A DNA stretch of 63,376 bases from Candidatus Metaruminococcus caecorum. GTDB taxonomy: Bacteria; Bacillota; Clostridia; Oscillospirales; Ruminococcaceae. Of this stretch, positions 54,760-63,376 are shown piece by piece. The stretch is from positions 1-63,376 of the forward strand of contig CAJFTY010000015.1 of assembly GCA_904420045.1 (NCBI GenBank), read 5' to 3'. Each line of letters starts with the position of its first letter. Within the stretch, counting starts at the first letter, position 1. The notes below the pieces were generated by a model. The model had not been told where the DNA came from and ran no database searches. It saw only the letters and a program-made list of their open reading frames with translations. Both the position numbers and the translations under genes were made by a program.

Positions 54760-54804
54760 CAACAAAAAACACCCCGCCTGCATAAACCAGGCGGGGTGTT
54801 TTCA
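54760..54804 (-). terminator. Terminator after purA (bidirectional)
   Basis: 15-bp stem built on ACACCCCGCCTG and its complement with A and T runs on both flanks. Confidence 0.88.
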
Positions 54805-54822
54805 AAATAAAACGAAAGGGAA

Positions 54823-56193
<1,371 letters not shown>

Positions 56194-56352
56194 TCAAACC
56201 AGGTCTCCCTTTCCGAACCAAATTTTTTCATTGAAAATACGCCAGAGGCCGCGGCGCGGCGCCACAGTGAACTGCCGCTGCGCAAAAGCCTTGCCGGTTT
56301 TCCCAGTCTGGCAGGACGGGAAAACATGGCAGCTGCCGCACGGCCATTTGTT

Positions 56353-56381
56353 ATTATAACAAAAATTTCGTTTATAAGCAA
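56353..56381 (-). promoter_or_regulatory. SigA promoter for purA, with long structured leader
   Basis: Minus strand -35 TTGCTT (56376-56381), 17-base spacer, -10 TATAAT (56353-56358), within a TTGTTATTATAACAA palindrome. The leader to 56098 is about 250 bases and holds a GGTTTGA/TCAAACC hairpin (56181-56200). I recognise no purine riboswitch in it and no gene in the 382-base divergent gap. Confidence 0.75.
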
Positions 56382-56406
56382 CGATTTTTTCCAGCTCCGG
56401 GCCGCC

Positions 56407-56435
56407 GTATAAACGATATTTCCACGGAAACACTA
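56407..56435 (+). promoter_or_regulatory. Forespore (SigF/SigG-type) promoter for spoVA
   Basis: GTATA (56407-56411), 14 bases, then GGAAACACTA (56426-56435), matching the GyATA / GGnnAnAnTR pattern of forespore sigma factors as I know it. It lies 45 bases before the spoVAC start, fitting the forespore expression known for spoVA in Bacillus. Confidence 0.65.
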
Positions 56436-56479
56436 CCTCTAGACCAAAGGATATCTTGAACATTCGGGAGGAACGGATT

Positions 56480-56938
56480 GTGAGCCAGAAAAAACTGACA
56501 GAACAGGAATATGAACAATTAAATAAAAAGGCTTCGCCCAACACCAAAAGCTACATCACCATCCCCTCCGCTTTTTTAATCGGAGGGTTCATCTGCCTGA
56601 TCGGCCAGGCGTTGACCAACTTTTATATCAGTTTGGGGGTCGTCAAGGATGAAGCGTCCGCCCTGACCTCGATTTCGCTGATTTTTTTGTCCGCCCTGCT
56701 GACGGGCTTAAACGTCTACGACAACATCGCCAAGGTGGGCGGCGCGGGCACTCTGGTGCCTATTACGGGATTTGCCAACGCTGTGGTCTCCCCCGCACTG
56801 GAGTTTAAAACCGAGGGACTGGTGCTGGGACTGGGGGCCAAAATGTTTATCATTGCGGGTCCGGTGATCGTGTACGGCACTCTCGCGTCGGTGGTGTACG
56901 GGGTCATCTATTACCTGATCCAGTTGTTTATCAAATAA
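56480..56938 (+). CDS. spoVAC: Stage V sporulation protein AC
   Basis: Spore inner-membrane protein of the SpoVA channel that moves dipicolinic acid during sporulation and germination. The 152-residue product has four membrane helices with FLIGGFICLIGQALTNFYIS, ALLTGLNVYDNIAKVGGAGT and VPITGFANAVVSPALEFKTE, typical of SpoVAC. Starts at GTG behind GGGAGGAA. First gene of spoVAC-AD-AE. Confidence 0.96.
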   Translation: MSQKKLTEQEYEQLNKKASPNTKSYITIPSAFLIGGFICLIGQALTNFYISLGVVKDEASALTSISLIFLSALLTGLNVYDNIAKVGGAGTLVPITGFANAVVSPALEFKTEGLVLGLGAKMFIIAGPVIVYGTLASVVYGVIYYLIQLFIK

Positions 56939-56952
56939 AGGAGGGGGATCTT

Positions 56953-57969
56953 ATGCCAAACCGAATTTCACAAAGCACCATTCTGCTGCCCAGCGCGCCC
57001 AGCATTCTGGCCTACGCAGCGGTGGCGGGAAAAAAAGAAGGCGAAGGCCCCCTGCGGGAGGAGTTCGACCTGATCTGCGACGACACCACCTTCGGGGAAA
57101 AGACCTGGGAGAAAGCGGAGATGCGCATGCAGATGGACGCTGAAAGCCGGGTGCTGAAAAAGGCGGACTTGCGTCCGTCGGACATCGACGTGGTGTTTGC
57201 AGGCGATCTGCTCAACCAGTGCATCAGCTCGGCCTACAGCCTGCGGGGCCTGCAGATCCCCTACATCGGCCTGTACGGGGCCTGCTCCACCATGGCGGAA
57301 AGCCTGATGCTCAGTTCGATGTTTGTGGACGCTGGGCTTGCCAACCGCGCCATGGCGGTAACCTCTTCTCACTTCTGCACGGCGGAGCGGCAGTTCCGCT
57401 TCCCGCTGGAATACGGCGGCCAGCGCACCCCCACCGCCCAGTGGACCGCCACGGCGGCGGGCTCGCTGATCGTAGGCGCCCACGGAGAAGCACCCTTTGT
57501 CAGAGGGGTGTGCGTGGGAAAAATCGGGGATCTGGGCATCAAGGACTTAAACAACATGGGGGCTGCCATGGCTCCCGCCGCCGCAGACACCCTTCAAACC
57601 TTTTTGAAAGATACGAAAACCTCTCCCCAGGATTACGACCGGATTTTCACCGGGGATTTGGGGCAGGTAGGAAGTGATCTTTTGTACGAGCTTTTATCCC
57701 GGGAGGGGATCGACATCAAAGACCGGCACGACGACTGCGGCCTGCTCCTCTACGACCGGGAGACCCAGGACGTCCACGCGGGGGGCTCGGGCTGCGGCTG
57801 TTCCGCCGGGGTGCTGTGCTCCCATATCTTAAAACTTGTCAAAAACGGGACCTATGAAAACGTGCTGTTTATGGCCACCGGCGCCCTGATGTCCCCCACC
57901 AGCGTCCAGCAAGGGGAATCCATTCCCGGCATCGCCCATTTGGTGCACATCTCCCGCAAGGGGGAATAA
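56953..57969 (+). CDS. spoVAD: Stage V sporulation protein AD
   Basis: Soluble thiolase-fold protein of the SpoVA complex that binds dipicolinic acid. The 338-residue product has DIDVVFAGDLLNQCISSAYS, GLYGACSTMAESLMLSSMF and VTSSHFCTAERQFRFPLEYG, conserved in the family, and a Gly-rich GGSGCGCSAGVLCSH near the end. Strong AGGAGG upstream, 14 bases after spoVAC. Confidence 0.97.
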   Translation: MPNRISQSTILLPSAPSILAYAAVAGKKEGEGPLREEFDLICDDTTFGEKTWEKAEMRMQMDAESRVLKKADLRPSDIDVVFAGDLLNQCISSAYSLRGLQIPYIGLYGACSTMAESLMLSSMFVDAGLANRAMAVTSSHFCTAERQFRFPLEYGGQRTPTAQWTATAAGSLIVGAHGEAPFVRGVCVGKIGDLGIKDLNNMGAAMAPAAADTLQTFLKDTKTSPQDYDRIFTGDLGQVGSDLLYELLSREGIDIKDRHDDCGLLLYDRETQDVHAGGSGCGCSAGVLCSHILKLVKNGTYENVLFMATGALMSPTSVQQGESIPGIAHLVHISRKGE

Positions 57970-58057
57970 AACGAAACGCTTTTCCTCCGAATGCTGTTGA
58001 AAACTGTCTTTTTCGACAGAAAAGCCAGCGAACAACCGTTTTTATAACAGAGCGTAT

Positions 58058-58092
58058 AGGGTGCCCGGCGGCTTTCTGCCCTGCACCCTTTT
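58058..58092 (+). other. Stem-loop between spoVAD and spoVAE
   Basis: AGGGTGC (58058-58064) pairs with GCACCCT (58083-58089) and is followed by TTT, within a 144-base gap that also holds CTGTC/GACAG. It may be a partial terminator or a processing site. Confidence 0.45.
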
Positions 58093-58113
58093 GATAGAAA
58101 GGATCGAACAAGT

Positions 58114-58482
58114 ATGGATATGCTACTGGACTACGGCAAAGCCTTCCTGGTGGGCGGCCTTCTGTGCGCCATCGGGCAGGTGCTGATCGACTACACCAAG
58201 CTCACTCCCGCCCGGATCCTGGTTTCTTATGTGGTGGCCGGCGTGATCCTGGGGGGCATCGGCGTGTACAAACCGCTGGTGGAATTTGCGGGTGCGGGCG
58301 CCACCGTTCCCCTGACCGGGTTCGGTTACCTGCTCGCCAAAGGCGTCAAGGAAGCGGTGACCAGCCAGGGGCTTTTGGGCGTCATGACCGGCGGACTGAC
58401 CGCTGCGGCTGCGGGGATCGCCGCGGCAATTGTATTCGGCTTTTTAACCGCACTTTTCTTCCGGTCCGGTGACAAAAGCTAG
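58114..58482 (+). CDS. spoVAE: Stage V sporulation protein AE
   Basis: Small membrane protein of the SpoVA channel. The 122-residue product has four hydrophobic segments with AFLVGGLLCAIGQVLIDYTK, VGAILGGIGVYKPLVEFAGA-like (VILGGIGVYKPLVEFAGAGA) and TVPLTGFGYLLAKGVKEAV, matching SpoVAE (AEb form). The operon lacks spoVAA, AB and AF, the reduced form common in clostridia. Confidence 0.95.
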   Translation: MDMLLDYGKAFLVGGLLCAIGQVLIDYTKLTPARILVSYVVAGVILGGIGVYKPLVEFAGAGATVPLTGFGYLLAKGVKEAVTSQGLLGVMTGGLTAAAAGIAAAIVFGFLTALFFRSGDKS

Positions 58483-58552
58483 CCGCTATGGCAGGCGTTC
58501 TGGACAAGCACGCAAGGCATCAATACTGCTGGTATAAGTTTTGAACATTTTC

Positions 58553-58593
58553 AACAAACTCCTGTTGAAAACCCGTTTTCGCAGGAGTTTGTT
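58553..58593 (+). terminator. Long hairpin after spoVAE
   Basis: 12-bp stem AACAAACTCCTG/CAGGAGTTTGTT with an inner GAAAA/TTTTC pair. The U-rich tail is weak, so it may be a leaky terminator before the ABC ATPase gene. Confidence 0.55.
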
Positions 58594-58672
58594 CTGCTCT
58601 AAACCGGGAAGAATAGTCCCCCTGAACTGGGGGAACAAATCCATCATTGCGGGGAAACGGAGGAACCGGGCT

Positions 58673-59374
58673 ATGTCCGAGCTGATTGAACTGGAACAGA
58701 TCTCAAAAATTTACAACCCCGGGGACAACGAGGTCCGCGCCCTGGACAACGTGAGCCTGACCATCCGGGAAGGGGAATTCGTGGCGATTGTGGGCTGTTC
58801 CGGCTCGGGGAAATCCACTATGATGAACCTGCTGGGATGTTTGGACACCCCTACCAAAGGCCGGTATCTGCTGGAGGGGCAGGATGTCTCCCACATGACC
58901 GACCGGCAGCTGTCGGTGATCCGCAACCAGACCATCGGATTTATCTTTCAGGGATTCAACCTGATTCCGGGGCTGACGGCCATGGAAAACGTAGAGCTTC
59001 CCCTGTTCTACCGAGGCATGGGCAAAGCGGAGCGCCGGGAGCTCTGCCGCCGTGCGCTTTTACGGGTGGGGCTGGAAGGCCGGCTCCACCACCGCCCCAA
59101 CGAGATGTCCGGCGGTCAGCAGCAGCGGGTGGCCATCGCCCGGGCCATCGCCGCCAGCCCCCCCATCCTGCTGGCGGACGAGCCCACTGGAAACCTGGAT
59201 TCCAAGTCCGGCGAAGGGGTGATGGAGATTCTCCGCCAGCTTGGCGCCGAGGGCCGCACGGTCATTTTAATCACCCATGACAACGGCATCGCCGCAAAGG
59301 CCGGCCGACGGATTTTAGTGGGCGACGGCCGGGTGCTGTCGGATTCTGGGGATGAGAATCCCCGCCCCGCCTGA
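58673..59374 (+). CDS. ABC transporter ATP-binding protein (MacB/LolD type), orphan
   Basis: A 233-residue ATPase with Walker A GCSGSGKST, the Q-loop FIFQGFNLIPGLTAMENV, signature MSGGQQQRVAIARA, Walker B ILLADEPTGNLDSKSG and the switch His in LITHDNGIAAKAG. The LDxPxxG and NLIP features place it in the MacB/LolD/YknY group, which pairs with FtsX-like permeases. No permease gene is adjacent. ATG 58673 follows GGAGGAA. It sits after spoVA, but a sporulation role is not shown. Confidence 0.9.
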   Translation: MSELIELEQISKIYNPGDNEVRALDNVSLTIREGEFVAIVGCSGSGKSTMMNLLGCLDTPTKGRYLLEGQDVSHMTDRQLSVIRNQTIGFIFQGFNLIPGLTAMENVELPLFYRGMGKAERRELCRRALLRVGLEGRLHHRPNEMSGGQQQRVAIARAIAASPPILLADEPTGNLDSKSGEGVMEILRQLGAEGRTVILITHDNGIAAKAGRRILVGDGRVLSDSGDENPRPA

Positions 59375-59396
59375 CGGCCGAAGAAAAAGCGAGTGC

Positions 59397-59435
59397 AAAA
59401 AAGCTTGCCTGCGCGTGTGCAGGCAAGCTTTTTTT
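59397..59435. terminator. Bidirectional terminator between converging genes
   Basis: 16-bp stem built on AAGCTTGCCTGC and its complement with A6 and T7 flanks. Confidence 0.92.
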
Positions 59436-59444
59436 GACAATTGG

Positions 59445-60002
59445 CTACTGATCTACATTTAGACGAAAATTTTTCGTATACAGCTGGTTGGCCTCCCGCC
59501 AGTTGTCGGAGGGGCCGCAATAGGACCCGCCGAGCCCGCCCTCGTCGGGAAATATAGTGAGCAAAAGTGTGCCGTTTGGCGCCCACTCCATCCAGCATAG
59601 GTCTATCTCTTTATAAGACCCGTCTTTGAAAACCTCGTTTGCAAACGAGAATTCCTGGACTTTTTTGCCCAGCCGCAGCTGTAAATTCTCCCGCAGCCGG
59701 TCCAGGGGTTTTTCCCTGCTGCTAGTGTCCTCACAGGGGATGGCTTTGCCGTTTACATACAGCGTACCGGTGATCAAATCGCTTTGAAACAGCCGACAGG
59801 TGCGTGTCACGTCGATCTGAACATCCACAGGAGGCAGTTCCCCGCCGTTTAGGTCGTACAGCGTGCAGGCCTGCTGCATCTGCTGCGGGGTCTGATACCA
59901 GATGAGAAATCCGATATACCCCGCCGTCAGCAGCACGCTGAGCGCCGCCGCTGCCGCCAAAAGTCCTGTGACAATCCTGTGCGCCGCCTTTTTTTCTCTC
60001 AT
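59445..60002 (-). CDS. Unknown membrane-anchored protein
   Basis: A 185-residue protein with a basic N-terminus, one membrane helix (about 10-36) and an extracytoplasmic domain with three later cysteines and the segment GTLYVNGKAIPCEDTSS. No family recognised. It follows the 60056-61636 lipoprotein gene by 53 bases on the same strand, so the two are likely cotranscribed. Confidence 0.65.
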   Translation of the reverse strand: MREKKAAHRIVTGLLAAAAALSVLLTAGYIGFLIWYQTPQQMQQACTLYDLNGGELPPVDVQIDVTRTCRLFQSDLITGTLYVNGKAIPCEDTSSREKPLDRLRENLQLRLGKKVQEFSFANEVFKDGSYKEIDLCWMEWAPNGTLLLTIFPDEGGLGGSYCGPSDNWREANQLYTKNFRLNVDQ

Positions 60003-60055
60003 ACCAATCCCCTTCTTTCTCTCTGTATTTCAAAGAAGGGCCCTGACGGATGGTC

Positions 60056-61636
60056 TTACAGCCCTACAAAAATATCCGCGTAATCATAGCAGCCGGTTCC
60101 CAAAAATTCAATGACCTTGTCGGCCCCCAGCACCACCCGTTCCGATCCCAGGTAGACGTCGTATTTTTTGCCGGCGGCCTTGAGCACATACAGGCTGTTG
60201 TTGCAGGTGAGCACGGCTTCCGCTTTGTCCTGGTAGAGCACCGGCGTCCCCCGGTTGATGTTGTAATAATCCAAATGGTTTTTGGAATTCCGGCTGATGT
60301 AGAGCTTTCCCCCCACGCTCACGCTGGTGTAGAGGTTAAAATCCTCCCCCAAAAACGCGGGAGACGCCCCCCATCCACCTTTGTAGTAGTAGACGTTGTC
60401 CACCAGGCGGTTGTACTCGTTGCGTTCGTTTTTGCTGTAAAAAACGCCCATATCCCCTGCCGCGGGTGAAAAGTCGATCTTGCTTCCCTCGTCGATCAGG
60501 GTGATTTCCTCCACCTTTCCGTTCCGGACTTTGCCAGAATACAGCTTGCTGTTCACCCCGTACTTGTCCGCAACGGAATAATCCTTGGCAAAGTAGACCA
60601 TCTGTTGGTTTTCGCTAAGCAAAAACTTGGCGGTGACCATAGACTCCTTGCCCGACACCATTTCTTTTTTAGAGAACAAAAGCTGGGCGTCTCCCTGAGC
60701 CGGCACAAAGTAATAGTCCTTGTCGTCCGCCCCGATGTAGGAGCCGTCCTCCAACTCCAGCAGGACCTTATAGGGCTTTGTAACCTCCGCCGCTTCTTCC
60801 AGATCCTTTTGAACCACGCCGTGCCCTTTTTGGTAACACTTGTAGCTTCGGTCGCCGTTTGCGTCCTCCTCCACAAAATTGAGCTTTGTGAATCCCTTTT
60901 CGTCCTGGATGTCCATTTCGTCCACAAACTGACGGGAGATAATCTCCTCCCTGCCGGAGGAGATCTCAAAAATACTCAGCTGCTTAATCGAGTAGTTGTA
61001 CTTTGCCTTGAGCCGGTCGGTCAGCGTTCCATCCTCCGGCAGGGCGCCGGTGGTGCGGATGGTGGGCCCCACACAGAGGATTTTCTGCTCGTTTTCATCC
61101 AGGTAAAATTCGGTGACGTTTTCCTTGATCCGGGTGACCTCCCCGTCCTTCCAGGCATACAGGTCGGTGCGAAGCTCCTGGGCGTCGTATTGCAGAAAGT
61201 ATAAAAGATCCTGTTTGTCCGAAAAGCAGTAATACCGCCGCAGATCCGGCCCCACCTGACGAAGCAGCTCGCTTGGGATCTGGGAGGTGACCAGCCGCAC
61301 ATCGCTTCGGTCGGTGCGGGCTACAAACAGGGTGCGGAAATCCGGGTCCGACTGGGTCTGGGTGGAATACGCCAGGTATTTGCAGCTGGGTGAGGTCACA
61401 AGCCCCACCGAAGCGTACCAAAAGGGCGAGGAATCGCCCTCCTCCGACTGGGAGGGGAACCGGTCGATGATCTGATCGGGTTTGTTGTCGCTTCCCATAC
61501 TGTACAGACTTCCATTTTTGACATACAAAAGCGGCTTTTTTTCCTGAACCGCAGCGGCGGTTTTTTTCGGCTGGCATCCGGCAAACGCCCCCAGCGCCAC
61601 CACAAGCGCCATCAGCACGGCAACAGTACGCTTCAC
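60056..61636 (-). CDS. Unknown lipoprotein with beta-propeller-like repeats
   Basis: A 526-residue protein with a lipoprotein signal (MKRTVAVLMALVVALGAFAGC). The rest is made of short strand-turn units reading out values in the style of TolB/DUF5050-like propellers: LLYVKNGSLYSMGSDN, KYLAYSTQTQSDPDF, QDLLYFLQYDAQELRTDLYA, MVYFAKDYS, GKLYISRNSKN. No catalytic motif seen. Probably an outer-face sensor or scaffold. Has its own promoter; cotranscribed with the downstream membrane protein. Confidence 0.75.
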   Translation of the reverse strand: MKRTVAVLMALVVALGAFAGCQPKKTAAAVQEKKPLLYVKNGSLYSMGSDNKPDQIIDRFPSQSEEGDSSPFWYASVGLVTSPSCKYLAYSTQTQSDPDFRTLFVARTDRSDVRLVTSQIPSELLRQVGPDLRRYYCFSDKQDLLYFLQYDAQELRTDLYAWKDGEVTRIKENVTEFYLDENEQKILCVGPTIRTTGALPEDGTLTDRLKAKYNYSIKQLSIFEISSGREEIISRQFVDEMDIQDEKGFTKLNFVEEDANGDRSYKCYQKGHGVVQKDLEEAAEVTKPYKVLLELEDGSYIGADDKDYYFVPAQGDAQLLFSKKEMVSGKESMVTAKFLLSENQQMVYFAKDYSVADKYGVNSKLYSGKVRNGKVEEITLIDEGSKIDFSPAAGDMGVFYSKNERNEYNRLVDNVYYYKGGWGASPAFLGEDFNLYTSVSVGGKLYISRNSKNHLDYYNINRGTPVLYQDKAEAVLTCNNSLYVLKAAGKKYDVYLGSERVVLGADKVIEFLGTGCYDYADIFVGL

Positions 61637-61682
61637 TACGGTTCACCCCTTTCCGTTTTTCACCACGAATTGTTCTGTTCCT

Positions 61683-61711
61683 ATGTTACCATGTTTCCCA
61701 GAAGGAAGCAA
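61683..61711 (-). promoter_or_regulatory. Promoter for the 60056-61636 lipoprotein gene
   Basis: Minus strand -35 TTGCTT (61706-61711), 17-base spacer, -10 TAACAT (61683-61688). Confidence 0.6.
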
Positions 61712-61754
61712 GATTTTCCCAGGGAATCCCGTCGTTTGCAAGAAAAATTCACAA

Positions 61755-61793
61755 TTAAAAAAAGCGCTTTTGACCAGACGGTCAAAAGCGCTT
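61755..61793 (-). terminator. Terminator after pheT
   Basis: 14-bp stem AAGCGCTTTTGACC with its perfect complement around an AGAC-type loop, followed on the minus strand by a T-run. Confidence 0.9.
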
Positions 61794-61852
61794 CTTTCCC
61801 TTGGAGGATGTTTCCGGGAGCCTCCACGGTTATGCAAACGCCGGGGCAGCTT

Positions 61853-63376
61853 TTACCCCCGCAGCTTCACGTCCATTTTTTCCAGGGCCTTGAGCACCCG
61901 CTTCATGGCCGCGTCGGTCTGCTCGTCGGTGAGAGTGCCCTGGGCCGACCGCATCACAATGGAGTAGGCCACGCTCTTGTTGCCCTGGCCCACCTGCTCG
62001 CCCTCGTAAACGTCGAACAGCTCCACCTGCTCCAGAATGGAGCCCACCGCGTCCCGGATTGCCTTTTCGATCTCGATGATCGGCAGCTCTTTCGCGCACA
62101 CAAGGCTTAGATCCCGGGTGGTGGCGGGGAACTTGGGCAGAGGCTTGTACTGGGGCTCCGCATCCTGGCTGTCAAACAGCGCCTTGACGGGGAGCTTCGC
62201 CAGATACGCCTTGCCGCCGATGCCGTAACTTAAAAGCACTTCGGGATGCACTTCGCCCAGCAGGGCGATCTGCTCCCCGTTTTTGGTCATCACAGCGCAC
62301 CGGCCGGGATGGAACGTGGGATGATCCTTGCAGGGAGCCACGTCCCAGCCGCCTATATTCAGCCGCTCCAACAGGCGCTCCACCGCCCCCTTCAGGGCGT
62401 AGAAATCCGCGTTTTTGCCGTACATGCCAATGGTGAGCATGGGGTTTTCGTCCGGGAGCTCCTCGCTGCTCTCCCGGGGAATGTACTCGTTGCCGATCTC
62501 ATACACAAACGCCTCGGGGTTGCGGTTGTTGTAGTTGCGGGCCAGCACCTCCAGCATGGAGGGCAGCGTGGTGGTGCGCATGACGCTGGTGTCCTCCCCC
62601 AGGGGGTTTAAAATGGTCACCGAGCGGCGCAGCGGGCTGTCTGCGGGCATGCGCACCTTGTCGTAGTATTTGGGGCTCACAAAGGAGTAGGTCATCACCT
62701 CGTAGGCGCCCAGGGCCACCATGGTGCGGCCAATCTTCTGCTCAAACTTCTGCTGAGGGGTGTACTGGGCCTTGGCCTCTCCCCGCACCACCGTGGTGGG
62801 GATGTTGTTGTACCCGTAAAACCGGGCGATTTCTTCCGCGATGTCCGCCTTGTGCTCAATGTCGGTGCGGAAGGACGGCACGGTGATCACATCCCCCTGT
62901 ACCGTAAACCCGATGGTTTCCAAAATGTCCACCATCTGCTCCCGGGGGACCTCCACCCCCAAAAAGCGGTTGATCCAGTCCGCTTCCAAGGTCAGGGTCT
63001 TGGGGGTGGGATCGGAGTTGTCCACGTCGATCACCCCGTCCACCACCTCGCCCGCGCCCAACAGCTCCACCAACTGGCAGGCGCGCAGCAGGGCGGGCAT
63101 GCAGTTTTGCGGGTCCAGCCCCTTTTCAAACCGGCCGGAGCTTTCGGTGCGCAGGCCGATCTTTTTGGCGGTGGTCCGCACCGAGGAGCCCATAAAACAG
63201 GCGGATTCGAACACCACGGTGTGGGTGTCGTCCATGATGCCGCTGTACTCCCCGCCCATGACGCCGGCCACGGCGGCGGGTTTTTCCTCATCGCAGATTA
63301 CGAGCATCTCGGGAGAAAGGGTACGCTCCACCCCGTCCAGGGTGACGATGCTCTCGCCCGCTTTGGCATTGCGCAC
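61853..63376 (-). CDS. pheT: Phenylalanyl-tRNA synthetase beta subunit (N-terminus outside window)
   Basis: Charges tRNA-Phe together with PheS. The last 507 residues are present: the end of the B3/B4 region (VAGVMGGEYSGI, SSGRFEKGLDP), the B5 domain, the catalytic-like core (RTDIEHKADIAEEIARFYGY, YSFVSPKYYD, NPLGEDTSVMRTT) and the C-terminal ferredoxin-fold anticodon domain (KFPATTRDLSLV). About 290 N-terminal residues lie beyond the window edge; the GTG at the very edge is internal, not a start. Confidence 0.97.
   Translation of the reverse strand: MRNAKAGESIVTLDGVERTLSPEMLVICDEEKPAAVAGVMGGEYSGIMDDTHTVVFESACFMGSSVRTTAKKIGLRTESSGRFEKGLDPQNCMPALLRACQLVELLGAGEVVDGVIDVDNSDPTPKTLTLEADWINRFLGVEVPREQMVDILETIGFTVQGDVITVPSFRTDIEHKADIAEEIARFYGYNNIPTTVVRGEAKAQYTPQQKFEQKIGRTMVALGAYEVMTYSFVSPKYYDKVRMPADSPLRRSVTILNPLGEDTSVMRTTTLPSMLEVLARNYNNRNPEAFVYEIGNEYIPRESSEELPDENPMLTIGMYGKNADFYALKGAVERLLERLNIGGWDVAPCKDHPTFHPGRCAVMTKNGEQIALLGEVHPEVLLSYGIGGKAYLAKLPVKALFDSQDAEPQYKPLPKFPATTRDLSLVCAKELPIIEIEKAIRDAVGSILEQVELFDVYEGEQVGQGNKSVAYSIVMRSAQGTLTDEQTDAAMKRVLKALEKMDVKLRG

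Noticed and set aside
63226-63376. GTG at the right edge as the pheT start
   Set aside because: The following residues belong to the internal B3/B4 region of PheT, so the gene is simply cut by the window edge.

Overview
The window looks like a chromosomal segment of a spore-forming, GC-rich member of the Bacillota, most likely a clostridial lineage of the Oscillospiraceae/Ruminococcaceae type. This is inferred from gene content and order: the S10 ribosomal operon, a gdpP-rplI-dnaB-tilS-hpt-ftsH run, an Asp23-fakA-recG block, ireB, spoVAC-AD-AE, frequent TTG/GTG starts behind strong AGGAGG sites, and near-consensus SigA promoters. No rRNA, tRNA, CRISPR array, transposase or prophage structural gene was seen.

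Layout. 1-5554: the S10 operon on the minus strand (rpsJ, rplC, rplD, rplW, rplB, rpsS, rplV, rpsC, rplP, rpmC, and rpsQ cut by the window edge), with a long leader and a row of five perfect hairpins between rplW and rplB. 5643-7380: two related, uncharacterised membrane proteins. 7381-7767: a hairpin-rich intergenic block. 7768-19790: a minus-strand housekeeping run (ftsH, hpt, tilS, dnaB, rplI, gdpP, RNase J, and a degenerate phosphohexomutase-like gene), with a promoter and a structured leader RNA before rnj. 19997-24204: rubrerythrin, a small membrane protein, an AI-2E-family transporter, and a family 5 solute-binding lipoprotein behind a tandem DNA repeat. 24286-31311: Asp23/Gls24 protein, fakA, recG, an O-acetyltransferase, ilvE and a pseudouridine synthase. 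31313-33846: a polar amino-acid ABC transporter behind an ARG-box-like operator.

34032-40070: a zinc-ribbon/TM2 protein, gdhA, an AT-rich islet with two divergent small DNA-binding proteins, an SseB-like protein, and a PadR/DUF1700/DUF4097 envelope-sensing operon. 40099-43189: a membrane protein, bifunctional NAD(P)HX repair enzyme, and ireB. 43298-48953: methionine synthesis, with a split cobalamin-dependent methionine synthase (metH plus a separate reactivation-domain protein) and metF, divergent from metY. 49145-54686: an unknown conserved-looking protein, then a cyclic di-GMP-I riboswitch directly before a ~1630-residue VWA adhesin with 12 repeats and a C-terminal SPQTG sorting signal. 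54760-63376: purA, divergent from spoVAC-AD-AE behind a forespore-type promoter, an orphan ABC ATPase, two secreted/membrane proteins of unknown role, and the 3' part of pheT.

The most notable signals are the c-di-GMP riboswitch/adhesin unit, the two arrays of short perfect hairpins (one bounded by 17-bp direct repeats), the structured RNA candidate upstream of rnj, the overlapping palindromes at the padR and small-regulator promoters, and the ARG-box at the amino-acid transporter.
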